A stretch of DNA of 64,000 nt. Origin: Oncomelania hupensis. Lineage: Eukaryota > Mollusca > Gastropoda > Littorinimorpha > Pomatiopsidae. The first letter of the stretch is position 1. Each line of letters starts with the position of its first letter. The translations under genes and the position numbers were made by a program. The notes under the pieces are model-generated. The model was not told where the DNA came from. It ran no database searches and was given only the letters and a program-made list of their open reading frames with translations. Of the stretch, positions 31,671-43,745 are shown piece after piece. The DNA lies in the NCBI GenBank assembly GCA_036898135.1, contig CM072512.1, positions 18,659,118 to 18,723,117 of the forward strand, written 5' to 3'.

Positions 31671-33220
31671 TAGGAATCACACAGCCTTCAGGACTGCAAG
31701 TATGGCGCTAAATAAATAGGCAATGTTTACGTTAGTAAGCGTTTGAAGCTGCAATATTTTAGATAACATATAGATGACAATATTATAGATTACATATAGA
31801 TGACAACAACTTCTCAATTGTGGGTTAATGTCAACAACATGACAATCAGCTGTGTCACCAGAGAACGTGATTTTTTTTTTAAATTATAGCCTCAATTTGT
31901 AACTTTATATAAATTAAAACCAAATTGTTTCACAGACTATAGTAGTTTATATATTTGAACATTTAGTATGAATTCTTTATACTGAAAACCTGTGCGTGTA
32001 AGCAGACGCGACTAGACTAGGATTTGTTTTTAAAAAGATAAGCAGACTAATTGGAAGCGGCAGACAACAGCGACAACTCTTCAAGCCGTTTAGGGCATGT
32101 GCCTGACGTCAATGCATTTTTTTTTTCAACAAACGGAGTATTGATTCGGAAAGCACCTGAGGCGACAGTCGATTTATATGATCTGATGACCTAACAGAAT
32201 TTAAAATAGAAAATAATACACGAGATTAATGAAAAATAAGAATGCACTGATATGAAGTGAAGTGAAGTGAGGTTCGAGTTTCTTGGCAACAAAGGGCATA
32301 AGAAAGAGGTACAGTACTTTTGTGTGGTAGAAAACAAAGGCTACAGAGAACGTAAATAAGCCCCGACGATTAGAGCAAACTCTTTCGATGGTTTAAACTT
32401 CGGAAAGCGTAAAACAAAGCAAGACAAAGCCAAACAAAATGAAACAAATCAATTCAAATTAAATTAAAATGTACAGAAACAAAAGGAAATGCCGAAATGT
32501 TCGAGCTTTAAACCTCCCTTCCGTAACATTTTCCCATACTTTATAAGCATTTCGCTGAGACTTTGCTTCTAAATCCCCTTAGCACCCGTTATGAATGATT
32601 GATGGGGGCTTGTCTGTGGTTTTATTTTCTATCCCTTTTCCCTATACCTAAACCATGGTACATGCCCGCCTTCCAATTTGGCTGCGTCTGTCAGCAGTAT
32701 ACCAACCGCAGATGTCCTAGTCCCATAACAGTACAGAAAGCACATTATATTTTGTATAACCAGGCTTTATGAATGCAATTGTACTGCTTTCGAGCTCTTT
32801 TAACTCGCGAAGAAGCACATGGAATTGAAAGCCAGTATGTCGCACTTTTTGTCCATCTTTCAGAGCAGGATAATTATTTTTCTTGATGTTTAAATCAATT
32901 TGCCTCCCTTGGCTTGTTTTATTCCTTGCTTTTTAATGGTTGCTGTACGGTGCTAGCCATTTTGAGAGAATTTATTATAAATTAGAGAGAGAGAGAGAAG
33001 TCGAAGTCGAAGTCGAAACCTTTAATTGGATAATAGCATTAGGTCCTATGGACCTGTCTTACAGCTAGTCCTTAATAAAATTGTAAAATTAAGTTCAGAA
33101 CAAACAAAATAGTTAACATAAAATTGATTTGAAACACAAACCTTAACAATGGTAAGAATTTTTTTTTTATTACTAAGGAAATTAATGTACAGAAATGCAC
33201 ATACTCCCTCCCCCCACCCC

Positions 33221-33221
<1 letters not shown>
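31671..33221. other. Non-coding stretch, no gene recognised
   Basis: AT-rich sequence with GTGAA repeats near 32250-32272. No exon or element end was recognised. Confidence 0.45.
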
Positions 33222-33308
<87 letters not shown>

Positions 33309-33309
33309 G
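33222..33309. repeat. (GA)n microsatellite
   Basis: GA run with a few GGGA interruptions, following a C-rich patch. Confidence 0.96.
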
Positions 33310-34205
33310 TATATATAGATATATAGATACGACTTCAGCCGAATCGTCGTGATAGTATTAACCTAATGTATGTCAAATTCTCAAGTGTAGTTTAATGTAT
33401 TCCGCATTCCTGTATTCGTGATTACAGAGACTTTATTATGGTTCTGTATTTCAGACTTATGATGGAGCTGTGTTTTGAGTTATCTCAGTTGTCATGTATT
33501 GTTAATCATGCATAATTTGTCTTCATTAGTCTTAACATGGGCATTAACAAATAGTTATTAGATTGCTATTCTATAATTTCCACAGGCTCTTACAATTTCC
33601 TAGTTAGTCATGCGGTTTTGTGTGTGTTAAAGATGAAAATAATTTGTTTTTATTGGGGGTCTCTAAACTATTGTATTTGTTGCAACGCCAAATGTCATAG
33701 CATTTGCCCTATAACCCAGTAGTATAGTGACTTGGACAGAGGAGATGGGTGGGTGGTGGTTGTGTGCTCCTGTGTCTGTTTGATGGAATGGAAGGAACGA
33801 GTGTTTATCTATAAAGTCTAAACAGACGTTCATGCCCCCCGCGGCCGTAGGGCTTGGCATACTTCTGAGTAAGCTGGTCGATCTAAAAAAAAAAAAAAAA
33901 AAAAAAAAAGACTTTCTTTTTTGACATAATGCTGGCATTCGTGTCTGGGACTGTCGGAATAAGTTCGAAAACAAAAGAAAAATGTTGGTCTTTTGTGCTC
34001 AAGTATGTCAAATTTAATATCGTATTGTCCGTTTTCCATTTCCATTATAAGATATGGAGCATAATGATTTTTGGCAACGTGTTGTGGTTAAATAGTTGCA
34101 TCGTTATAAATATCCTGTGTATATGTTGAAATTGTTTGTAATGAAATTACGTCTTTTGTTCTCTTTGGAAAATCAATATCAGATCTAGTATTTATATTCT
34201 CTTGC
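33310..34205. other. Non-coding stretch, no gene recognised
   Basis: A 26-base poly-A run at 33884-33909 could be the tail of an old retroposon on the plus strand, but no body could be defined. Confidence 0.4.
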
Positions 34206-34735
34206 CTATTATTTTATACTGCTTGACTTCTGATTACATATTTTGCGCATGCAAGCTTTCTATAATCTCTTACAGATAAAACACCTGCTGCTGCATATGC
34301 ACCTGTGGGTTTAGTATGAATCGGTACACCAAGTGCTATTTTTATGATCTCACTGTCTAAACTTTGTAATTTATTTTTGAAATGCCTGTTAAGCTTATAT
34401 GCCGTAAAGAAAGCTTCTTGACCGAATGGTAGTTGAGATCTCACAAGTACAAGCTAAATTAATTAACATTTTTGTATCTTGACCCCATGATCTTTTACTT
34501 ATTACTCTAATAAGATAAAAACTTGTCATCGCCTTTTGTATTAAATGTGCGTCTTTTCCCATTTTATTTTCGTGTGAAATATAAAACCAAAAAGTTTTAC
34601 TTCTTCCACATATTTAAGTTCTTGTGTTTGAATATAAAATTTAGGAAATAGTTTCGGATTTTGACCATTATTAAACAGGAACATGTTTGTCATTTCACTA
34701 GATAGTTCAATCTCGCATCTTGCTTTCTTACCTAT
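34206..34735 (-). mobile_element. Degraded I-type LINE reverse-transcriptase fragment
   Basis: On the minus strand, in three shifting frames, the translation gives LFNNGQNPKLFPKFYIQ, VEEVKLFGFIFHTKIKWEK, KAMTSFYLIRVISKRSWG, VRSQLPFGQEAFF and KLQSLDSEIIKIALGVP, ending with RDYRKLACAKYVIRS. This order is that of the RT thumb and downstream region of I/Nimb-type LINEs of invertebrates. Frame changes near 34540 and 34450 and a local duplication at 34740-34830 show decay. The best open piece is 34214-34444. No catalytic YADD box or RNase H is present. Confidence 0.7.
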
Positions 34736-34829
34736 TCATCAGTATTAAACAGTAATGTTTGTCTTTTCATCATTATTAAACAGTTACATGTTTGTCTTTA
34801 CACCAGATAGTTTAATCTTGCATCTTGCT

Positions 34830-36523
34830 TTCTACGTCATAAATAATCAATAACAATATATTTCTGTTATATAATTATATTGTTAAATTACATTTTGTTC
34901 ATTTGAATTTATTTATTTTAATTTTAAGTTTAATCTGCTTAATATTTAATACGTCTAACATCTCAAATGTTAACAGACATTAAATTTAAAAAAATAAAAT
35001 AAAGAAAGAAATGGGTCAATTTTCATTGTGTAAGCTTGCAAATGGGGACAATTAATCATAATTATTGTAACTTGCTTCGATCTTTTAGGTAGTGATGCTG
35101 AGAGATAAGACAACTTTATTATCTCTTTCAAGTGGTGTACAAACAGTCAACACAAATACACATCACAATAACAATAACAATATCAATTGACATTGAGAAT
35201 TAAACTCGTTGGTTGTTACAACTATTGTGGGCCGTACAAGTGGACATATGATTGTATCAGGTACAAATATATGCTAATAGTATCAAAGACTGAATGTGCG
35301 GAAGGAGGGGGGTGGGGGGTCTTTCATAGTTCAGAGTTTCCCAAATGTTGCCGTCCCTTTCCTGCACCCACTCACCCTTTCTGCCCACCCCCACCCCATT
35401 ACCTCCCTTTTTTCTTTTCTTTTTTCTTTTTTTCTTTTTTTTTCTTCTTTTTTTGGGTGGGTGGGTGAGTAATTGAGGGGGGTGGGGGTGGGATTGCTAG
35501 CGCAAAATGTTCCCAAATACTGTTACGTTTGATTCGATTGTTTTAGAATGACTTACTTCGATTTGACTAAAGAATAAAGCAGAATTGGTGTCAATAAATA
35601 CAATGGTAATCGAAATGCAGCGTTACCAAGAACTGTTGTAGCAAGCAGGACCGGACCTATACATGATTGTTTCTAGTCTTGACCTTTGTGTCTTATCCCG
35701 CTCATCTATTATTCAGTTACGAAAACGGCACACGCATTATTTCAGCGAAATGACCAGACATTAGCAAACAAAGTTATTGATCTTAGGCACTAGGATTCGA
35801 ACTCTCTGCCCCCAGCGCTCTGCTTCTGCACACGAGCCATCTTTTGTGCACACATTGTGGTAATCTACAGCATGTTTCTCGATGTCTCTCACTCACCCCC
35901 CCCCCTCATACCCAACCTCTCCCCCTGCCTCCCCACACGTCTACATTTGGGTTGGTGTGGGTAATTTAGTAACACTTCCGCTGATGTTTATCGTGGAGTC
36001 TGTCGACACTGTTTCAGCGTTTATATGATTCTCATTACTTAAAATTGACAAGAGAGCTCCCGCTTGGCTATAAAGTTTAAATTGAATCGCAACACCGGTT
36101 TGGCATCATGAATGATAAATGAAGAAAAAAGTCGGTGAATATGGAAAATAACAAATTTCCCGAGAGATAAAGAAGAAGAAAAAAAATCACGTATGAATTA
36201 AATGTAATACTTCCTTGATCTTCAAACGGTTTGTAGAGTGTAATTTTAATAAATTATTGATAGTGTTTTGGGAAAAGGAACAACAGGAAAAAAAAGAGTA
36301 GCTGAAAAAAGCGGTTAAGTTATATTAGAATGCAACTGAAGGTCATGGCCATCGAAGAGTGATTCCCCGCTTGAATGATAAAAAGATTGAAGTTAAGATC
36401 ATATAGTGTCCTAGAGGTCCAAAAGAATAGAAGACGGCAGTGACTGTGTTGACGTGGGCCACAGAAAATAAAGAATGGAGTGTACATGCAATCAATCAGG
36501 GCTAATGCTTTTAACTGAGTTTA

Positions 36524-36525
<2 letters not shown>
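34830..36525. other. Non-coding stretch, no gene recognised
   Basis: Strongly AT-rich at 34830-35000, with strand-asymmetric C/T- and G-rich runs at 35290-35500. Nothing coding is supported. Confidence 0.45.

Positions 36526-36597
<72 letters not shown>
36526..36597. repeat. (TC)n microsatellite
   Basis: About 36 uninterrupted TC units. Confidence 0.97.
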
Positions 36598-36599
<2 letters not shown>

Positions 36600-38490
36600 G
36601 TCTGTCCCCATTTGCTGCTAAGTGCCAAGTTCATTGTGCCACATTTGCATTGTCTTTTTTCTCCCACCCTTCCATGAATGAGATGGCTTAAATCGTTCGT
36701 GCTCCGATCCTGGACTCCACCAAATCCTCGTCGCTCATACTTTTCTACCCATATTGCCGAATACTTTTAACTGTAAAGAGGTCAAAGAGGTTATGCAACT
36801 GAAGTAGAACATTTTGAAAATACAAGAGTAGGTTCTTTGAAGAATGAGTGCTTAAGTTTTTACCGGTAACTATGTGTAGATCTGCCATCCATTTTCTTGT
36901 GCGAGATGGTCAGTGGAATCAAGAATAATAAAGAAATGAACTTCTTTGTTTACTTGGTAGAACGTGTCCTGTTTGAGCTTAACCATTATGGATTCTTAAA
37001 ACAACAAACTATTACATTGTAATTGTCGAAATTTATGCCCTTAAGCGTTCTAGATGGCACATATATTCAATTCAATCTAAGTCTGAAATAAGGAGCAGTC
37101 ATGTTTGAGTAGATAATATCTATTCTACAAATAAAAACGTCTCCTCTGTTACTATTGTGGAACACGTAATCCATCTGGACACTGGCGTACAGAAATGCTC
37201 GGTACGGAACGGGTTACTGTACCTGATTTGGGGGAATGGGCGAGGAGACAGGGGCCAGTGGCATTAGCGCTGTACAAAATGCATTAACCTGATGAAATAG
37301 CGATCGATATGGGGGAACCTACCAGAGATAGCATGAACTTGCTTGGACGGGCTTGCCGTCGGTGTATCTCTTTGGAAGAGGAGACTCTATCTCCCGGCAT
37401 AGAGGTACACTGAGAATCGGATCCATTTGTAATACAACTCACATGCAAAGGATACATAAGCTGATTGCTAATCCTCACAGGGACCCTGAAATAATCTTTT
37501 TTTAAAATGTATTAATTTATTTTTAAAACAGACCCAGTTAATGACGCCAACCAAAAAAAAACATGGACAGTATTGACAAATAGCAAACTTCTTTTGGAAA
37601 GTGAACATGGTATTCAACAGATGCAATACCGCAGAGCTAGAGGCAATATTGTATTAGAACTTGGCAGACTTTCAGGATAACTAGCGCATGAGACGACCTT
37701 TCATGAGATTTAGCGCACAAGCTATACCAGCATGATTAATCCTTTCAAATCCTCGCAAGACTCGATAAGCCGATGACGTCTGGCTCCCGCAAACTGATAA
37801 GGAACCGTGGAGACGTGTAATGAGCCTCCCAGAATGTTAAAGGTGCACCAGTATTTTGTTTTGAAGATTTATCTGTTGACAAATATTAGTTACAGGACCT
37901 AATGACGCTTGGTAATAAAAGATGTATTTTTGGTGCCCTGAGTTAAGGAAGCGTGTGTATGCGTGCGGGATGTGTTTGTGCGTGCCTGCATGCTTCTTTA
38001 TATGTCTGTGCTTGTGATGTCTGCGCTCTTTGTGTGTCTTCCCTCGACACTAATTATGTTGTTTCCTGGCGCAACAGTCGGTGATTGGTTTGCGTTTACA
38101 TGCGCCAGAGCCGGTTTAGCAGCAATATTTATTATTGATAAAGGGTTATTTTCAGTGATGCATCTGCAGGTCGAGGTAAACTGTGCGCTTCCGCTTATTT
38201 TGGGTTCGATAGTGATAATCTATACTGGCTCAAAATAGCTAAGCGATTAATACTAACACTACTGCATTTCTATAGCATTCATAGATCAGCTTAATAGCAA
38301 TCACATAGTAACTGTTAGTCTGTGTTCTCAGTTGGTTCACCTAGCTATGAATTTAATTGAAGCATAGACAGATTTCCTTTTTAAATCGCCTTCGTCCATT
38401 TTTGGATTGTTTTGTGCGTGACGTTTCGTGGTGTGTTGTTTTTCCTTGCTGAACAACACTTTAGAGTGATAATGTTATTATTTGTTTGTT
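36598..38490. other. Non-coding stretch, no gene recognised
   Basis: One hydrophobic frame (37963-38238) starts in a GT/CT-rich patch and has no recognised family. The rest is unique AT-rich sequence. Confidence 0.45.
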
Positions 38491-38548
38491 TCTCTCTCTC
38501 TCTCTCTCTCCCTCTCTCTCCCTCCCTCTCTCTCTCTCTCTCTCTCTC
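38491..38548. repeat. (TC)n microsatellite
   Basis: TC run interrupted by CCCTCCC. Confidence 0.95.
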
Positions 38549-38611
38549 AGTGCGGAAAGGTCATAATTATTAGAAGAATGATGATATCAATATCAAAACT
38601 GCGTTATAATA

Positions 38612-38775
38612 GGAGTACTTCCTAAATAGCTGTCAACATGTATTTTGTACCGCTTTTCAGGGGAAGCAACTCTCATTGACCTACTTTCGGTTTATTTAGG
38701 CGTACTGTCAACATGTATTTTGTACCGCTTTTCAGGGGAAGCAACTCTACTTTCGGTTTATTTAGGGATAATGCC
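38612..38775 (+). mobile_element. 164-bp MITE, copy 1
   Basis: TA at 38610-38611 and 38776-38777 flank the unit. Its ends GGAGTACTTCCTAAATA and (reverse complement of the other end) GGCATTATCCCTAAATA form an imperfect terminal inverted repeat. Inside, TGTCAACATGTATTTTGTAC followed by CCGCTTTTCAGGGGAAGCAAC occurs twice, an internal tandem duplication. The same unit in the opposite orientation, also 164 bp, is at 55575-55738. The TA duplication and small size suggest a Tc1/mariner-type non-autonomous element. Confidence 0.85.
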
Positions 38776-38777
38776 TA

Positions 38778-40050
38778 ATTGCCAACGTAAATAAATCCAG
38801 ACATTGTGACTTCTCGCCTCTTGTCTTGTATGGTTGAATAATACCTGCCAACCCACAACGGACATCATAACAATAACAACAACGCACTTATTCTATCTCA
38901 CGATTCTCAACAAGCAAAGAATGCTCAAAGTACCTGCTACGAATATTGTTATTAAGAATTGGCATTTAACAAGATAACATGTCCACATATGGAGAAGGTG
39001 ACAACTAATCAACATGAATGACAGTTACTAATAAAGAATAAAAATCTTAAATGTGTTTTTTTAGTATTACTCTTGTTTGTGTTAATCATTATTATTATAT
39101 TGCCTGTGCTTCACTTAGCAAGTGTATACATCTGGTTTTCATTATGTCAACAACAAAATACTCTTGTCTCGTCTGTTTAGATAAAGATATTAATTGGTTG
39201 CTAAACTAAAGTACATTTTAAATATTGTACAGATAAGCATCATATGAAAAAACCAGACTCTTCTACAGAGAGTCAGTCACATCTTTCCTGGCGAGGCCCC
39301 CAGCCTGAGAGCAGAACCAATAAGTCAAAATAAACATTTGAACATATTTCCATGGAGAAGCAGAGAGGGAGAGGGAAGGAGAGGGAGGTTGTGAATCAGT
39401 ATATAGCAGATTTTGACAGCTTCGGAAACAATGTATAACACTAACAGACTTAGGAAGAGACTGAACGACGACCATCAGACTTTCCTGCAGGTTCTGAAAC
39501 AACGTATAAAAGACTAGAAAGTGAAGCGGAAAGATGATATTGGTGGTTTTGGACAGAGGCTGACGAGTTTGTCTCGAGTTCATAATTTCCCACTGTCACG
39601 CCTATACTAGTTAGTCATTTATCATTTGCGCGCGCTATAAATTCTTATAACTTTTCGCACGTCCATATCTTGTGATCTTGTTGATTTTTTAACCCACTTG
39701 CACGTGCATATAATATGATCCTATGATCGTGATCTTTTTTTTCCTCCGCCGTTTTCTTCTCATTTTCCTTCTCCTTCTTCTTCTAACAGTTCATTGCTCT
39801 CGACAACTGAGTGGGTGGATCATTTGGTATACGGATTCTCTGGGACTTTCTGCCATTGCACATTGCGTTTCCTTCGTTAGATTGTTCGTTTGTCGATACT
39901 CTCGAGAGGTAAACTAATTTTGTGTCATTTTGACATAATTATGGTATTCTAGCATCTCTTGAGAAATTGAATCACCACCTGCGTTATGATGATGATGGCG
40001 ATAATGATGATCATGATGACGACGATAATGACGATGGTGATGATGATGAC

Positions 40051-40051
<1 letters not shown>
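38778..40051. other. Non-coding stretch, no gene recognised
   Basis: Unique AT-rich sequence with a GAT-rich lead-in near 39985-40050. Confidence 0.45.
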
Positions 40052-40139
<88 letters not shown>

Positions 40140-40149
40140 CAACAACAAC
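40052..40149. repeat. (AAT)n(AAC)n microsatellite
   Basis: About 27 AAT units, then five AAC units. Poly-Asn, poly-Ile and poly-Tyr frames over it are artefacts. Confidence 0.97.
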
Positions 40150-41010
40150 TATCAAAAAAATAATACTTATAAGGCGCCTGATTTAATATACTTCTTAGGT
40201 GCACGCGCGTGTCTGCTAATACTTAAAATTATCAGTCATTTGGTGTTAAAGGAAGGGTCGAACAGTCATCTCAAATGTTAATAAATTTGCTTCTTTTAAT
40301 TATGCATGTGTTGCGATTGAAAGAGATAAACGTGCATGATTTAGTGGGCAACCTCGTGAGATCGATATTCCAGGTAAAATATTTATTTTAGATAATTACC
40401 AACTCAGCAGTAATGTGTCAGCATTTTCTGCACAGCGTGGATGTTGCGCTAGTGAATGGAGAAAATCGATTTTGCAGTACAGTAGCTCTCTGGAGTCCCC
40501 AATTCCCACCCACACACTCCCTGCCTTGCTGTAGACATATTGTTCGTTATTACCATTAACAACCATTTGTTCTGGATTATAATGACTACAGAATATGTAC
40601 TAGTTCCTGCAATAATCAATGCAAATAGTATAATGGATGCGAATACCCACACACTCATATTTTGTAAATAATCTAATAGGCAATTTTTATCTGAGACCCA
40701 ACATATCCATCAAAATACGTCCGATTATTTGTGAGTACCCTGTACAACCAATGGATCTCAGACCTACAACATTAGCGCGCTTGCTATTGAAAACATTGCT
40801 ACACACAGTTGCAATCTAAGTAGCCTGTATTCTGTAAATGAAATAGTGTTTTCTGCAATAATGATTGCAAATTTTGTAAATTACTACCAACATCCACCCC
40901 AATACATAAACACACACACACACACACACACACATACACATACACACGATTCTGTGACTACTCCGATGGGCAAAAGAAAGAGTCCGAATAGTAGCGAGTA
41001 AGTATACGCT
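40150..41010. other. Non-coding stretch, no gene recognised
   Basis: Contains a (CA)n run at 40911-40936; nothing else recognised. Confidence 0.45.
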
Positions 41011-41340
41011 GGTGATATGTGGCTCAGTGGTTTACGACCTTAGTGTCCATCTTGGGCGACTTGGGTTCGATCCTAATTCCAGCAAACTGTAAAGAGCTGT
41101 GTGGTCAGTGCCTTGAAAAGCTCTGCTAACAAGCTCTCTAGATATTTACACTGCATTTACTGTTCGTAGATTGTTACTGCAGGAATGTCTCCGTGATGGC
41201 AGACTGCTCTATCCTTGCGTGGCTGCGTCTTGGGCGACGTGGGTTTGAACCCAGGGTCAGGAAACTTATTCACGCATGCTCGATATCAACGGTCCGCGCC
41301 TTGAGAAGCTGTTCAAGCTTGTAACTGTGCCGTCTTAGAA
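41011..41340 (+). mobile_element. Dimeric tRNA-derived SINE-like unit
   Basis: The first half has an A-box-like TGGCTCAGTGGTTTACGACC (41020-41039) and a B box GGTTCGATCC (41064-41073). A second half, about 178 bp later, repeats the segment CTTGGGCGAC plus a B-box-like GGTTTGAACC (41242-41251). The order and spacing fit two tRNA-like heads joined in tandem, as in dimeric SINEs with RNA polymerase III promoters. The first A-to-B distance (about 25 bp) is short but acceptable. No clear tail or target duplication was found. Confidence 0.6.
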
Positions 41341-41817
41341 AAAAAGTCCTATTTTACCAGGAGACAGGAGAATTCATTTTCAAAATCTCTTTTCATTTTC
41401 TGTGCCACGTTCAGTCGCTGCAATGGATTGAATGATACTGACGACTTTGAGTGTGACAAAGTGGGTATTATTACTATTAGCGCGTAGTTTATCAGACTTG
41501 GAATGTGTTGGACGATTCATTTCAGTTATATGTGACAGGACGTACCACGCCCTGACATCTGATCTGCTTTAGTTATGATGCTTCCTGCCCTGTACTGCAA
41601 CGATGTGCATTAAACTTGATGCTTTTTTTTAAATCAAGCATTTGTTCGTTGCTGTTATTATTGGTGGTGGTTGCGGTGGTAGCTACGCTGGCGGAAGTAA
41701 TTTTGTTGGTGGTAGTAGTGATTTTCATTCATTTATTCTTTTGCTCATAATTGACTACGATACAAGATAGGTTTTTAGGGTTTCAAGAGATCATTACCTG
41801 ATCTACATTACTCTTTC
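41341..41817. other. Non-coding stretch, no gene recognised
   Basis: Unique sequence with a short GGT-rich run at 41665-41715; it ends at the Harbinger insertion. Confidence 0.45.
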
Positions 41818-42124
41818 TTATGCTACAGTCACAATAGACGCACGACGATCGCGCGACGTGTAAATCGGGCGATTTGTGCGACGATCGGGCGGCGGCAGCG
41901 CGATGAATCGGGCAAATCGCAGTGATTTTCGACGTCGGCCGAGCGTCGGTGACGTTTTAACGCGGAGTTAAAATTTTGCGATCATCGCCGCGATTGTCTG
42001 TGTCGTCCGGGCGTCGGGCAAGCGCCGGTCGAGCGTCTCCCGATGTTTGGGCGATGATAGGAAGATTTTTTGTTATATATAATTATATATACATATATAA
42101 GGCCCCGGGTCTTCATCCCGGCAT

Positions 42125-42973
42125 TTGCAACTGCTGCTGCTGATGCGAGATTCCAGTCAAGACAGGATGTCGATCCCCCATCAACGACTGCGGCAGCTTC
42201 AGTTGCAACTAGAGCTGGAACGAGCACGTCTGCAGTACGCCCGACTGGTGCTTGCTGTGAGGCGAGCAAACGAACTTCCGGCGAGACATTTGCGTCAGCA
42301 AAGACGGTGGTGGGTGAAACCGTGGCTCCAGAGGCGCATCATGCATGGTCAGTACGAAACGCTCATGCAGGAGCTGATGCAAGAATGTCATGGCGACTTC
42401 AAGTCATTCCTGCGGATGGAAGTGGAGATGTTTATGGAGTTGTTGAATAGGGTGGCCCCCGTCATCGCCAGGAACATGAGATACAGAGAGCCCCTCGATC
42501 CAGGCCTCAAGCTAGCAATTACCTTACGGTACCTGGCCACCGGAAACAGCTTCCATTCCCTTGCCTTCGCCTTTCGTGTTGCACACAACACGATATCCTT
42601 GTTTGTGCCAGAGGTTTGTGATGCCATCGTACAGATGTACCAGCCCGAAGTCATCCGCACACCAACGAACCCACAGGAATGGCAGGCCATAGCGGATAGC
42701 TTCTCCTACAGATGGAACTTCCATCACACCTGCGGTGCCTTAGACGGGAAGCACGTCAGAATTAAGAAGCCAAGGAAGTCTGGCAGCCTGTATTATAACT
42801 ACAAGGGGTACTTCTCCATCGTGCTACTAGCCCTGGTCGACGCAGACTACAAGTTCATCTGGGCGAATGTTGGCAGCTATGGCTCTGAGTCCGACTGTGG
42901 CATCTTCTTCAACCAGACAGACCTGCGACGACGCCTCGAAGACGGAACTCTCGGCCATCTGCTCATCTGTTAA
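42125..42973 (+). pseudogene. Harbinger-type DDE transposase, C-terminus deleted
   Basis: The open frame is 282 residues. Residues 60-72 (RRWWVKPWLQRR) and the helix-turn-helix-like region 128-160 (LKLAITLRYLATGNSFHSLA) are typical of HARBI1/PIF transposases. The nuclease domain shows the first Asp at 207 (GALDGKHVRI) and the second at 257 (YGSESDCGIF). The matching sequence ends at residue 277 (LEDGTLG); the last five residues and stop come from the sequence beyond the deletion. The third acidic residue of the DDE triad and about 80-100 residues are absent, so it cannot be catalytic. Start alternatives are Met7 or Met15. The family cuts and pastes its element and recognises ends with a Myb-like partner, the remnant of which is just downstream on the other strand. 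Confidence 0.9.
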
Positions 42974-43180
42974 CTGCGACAGGGAGGCCGACTCAACATC
43001 CGAAGAGGCTGGGGAGAGGGATCCAGCTTCGCTACCAGCCTCATTTCTCCTCTCGACCGTGGCAGCGTGCTTGCGGGGTGAGGTCCTCCTGGGCTGGTCC
43101 TCTGGCATGACCTTCTGCCTCTTGCGTGGTTTCTTGTTTTCTCCCCCATCTTTGTCCGACATGTCCTTGGCTTTTCCCAT
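42957..43180 (-). pseudogene. Harbinger second ORF (Myb/MADF-like partner), N-terminal part
   Basis: On the minus strand from ATG at 43180 it reads a basic, NLS-like start (ENKKPRKRQK), an acidic/Ser-rich linker, then LSQLTDEQMAE, which looks like the opening helix of the MADF/SANT-type DNA-binding domain of Harbinger partner proteins. Homology stops at the deletion junction (about 42957). The frame then runs antisense through the transposase to 42827 by chance. In intact elements the partner binds subterminal motifs and brings the transposase to the nucleus; here only about 75 residues survive. Family assignment is an inference from position and these short motifs. Confidence 0.6.
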
Positions 43181-43644
43181 GACTGCTGATTTCTGATTGA
43201 TTTGTTAAGTTTACAGTCTCCAGCCCTAGTAATAGGATAAAAGGGGACTCTAAAATGGATTTGATTTAAAATGTTACTTCATAAAATGTTAATGTGGTAT
43301 TTAACCTCGGGGGAGAAAAAGAAAGGGGGGAAGGGTAAATAAAAAAAGTGATGATATAAGAATATGTAAAAAAAAAATCTAACTGTGCCGCCAAGGCCGC
43401 CCCCAAGGACACCCGCAACCCCTCTCAGGACCACGATTAAAACCTTGGGGAATAAGAAAAAGAGTATGTACATGATATAATACATGTACATTCTCACGCC
43501 GAACACACACTTTCATTCTTATTAAAATAATTACAAGCCTGCTGATTTCTCTTGTTTGTTTCCAGTTTATAGTCTCCAGCCCTATACACTGATTTCTCAT
43601 GACACGAATGGAGGCTATGTACCCTCCAGAAAATCAAGCTGGCG

Positions 43645-43745
43645 TCGCCCGACGTCCCAGAGGGCGACGGGCGATGCTCGCCCGACGTCGGGCGATGTTC
43701 GACCGACGTCGGGCGATGTTCGACCGACGTCGGTCGATGCACGTC
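43645..43745. repeat. Harbinger subterminal repeats
   Basis: Short tandem copies of CGACGTCGGGCGATG and TTCGACCGACGTCGG are spaced about 21 bp. Related GTCGGGCGAT motifs recur to 43990 and, in the other subterminal region, at 41860-42050. They are candidate binding sites for the Myb-like partner. Confidence 0.7.

Noticed and set aside
37963..38238. Hydrophobic 91-codon frame that could be a membrane protein
   Set aside because: No family similarity recognised, no splice or start context, and it begins in a GT-rich patch.
39914..40281. Poly-Tyr, poly-Ile, poly-Asn frames
   Set aside because: Translation of the (AAT)n repeat in different frames.
42827..42956. C-terminal part of the minus frame in the Harbinger element
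   Set aside because: It runs antisense through transposase codons beyond the deletion junction; not native protein.
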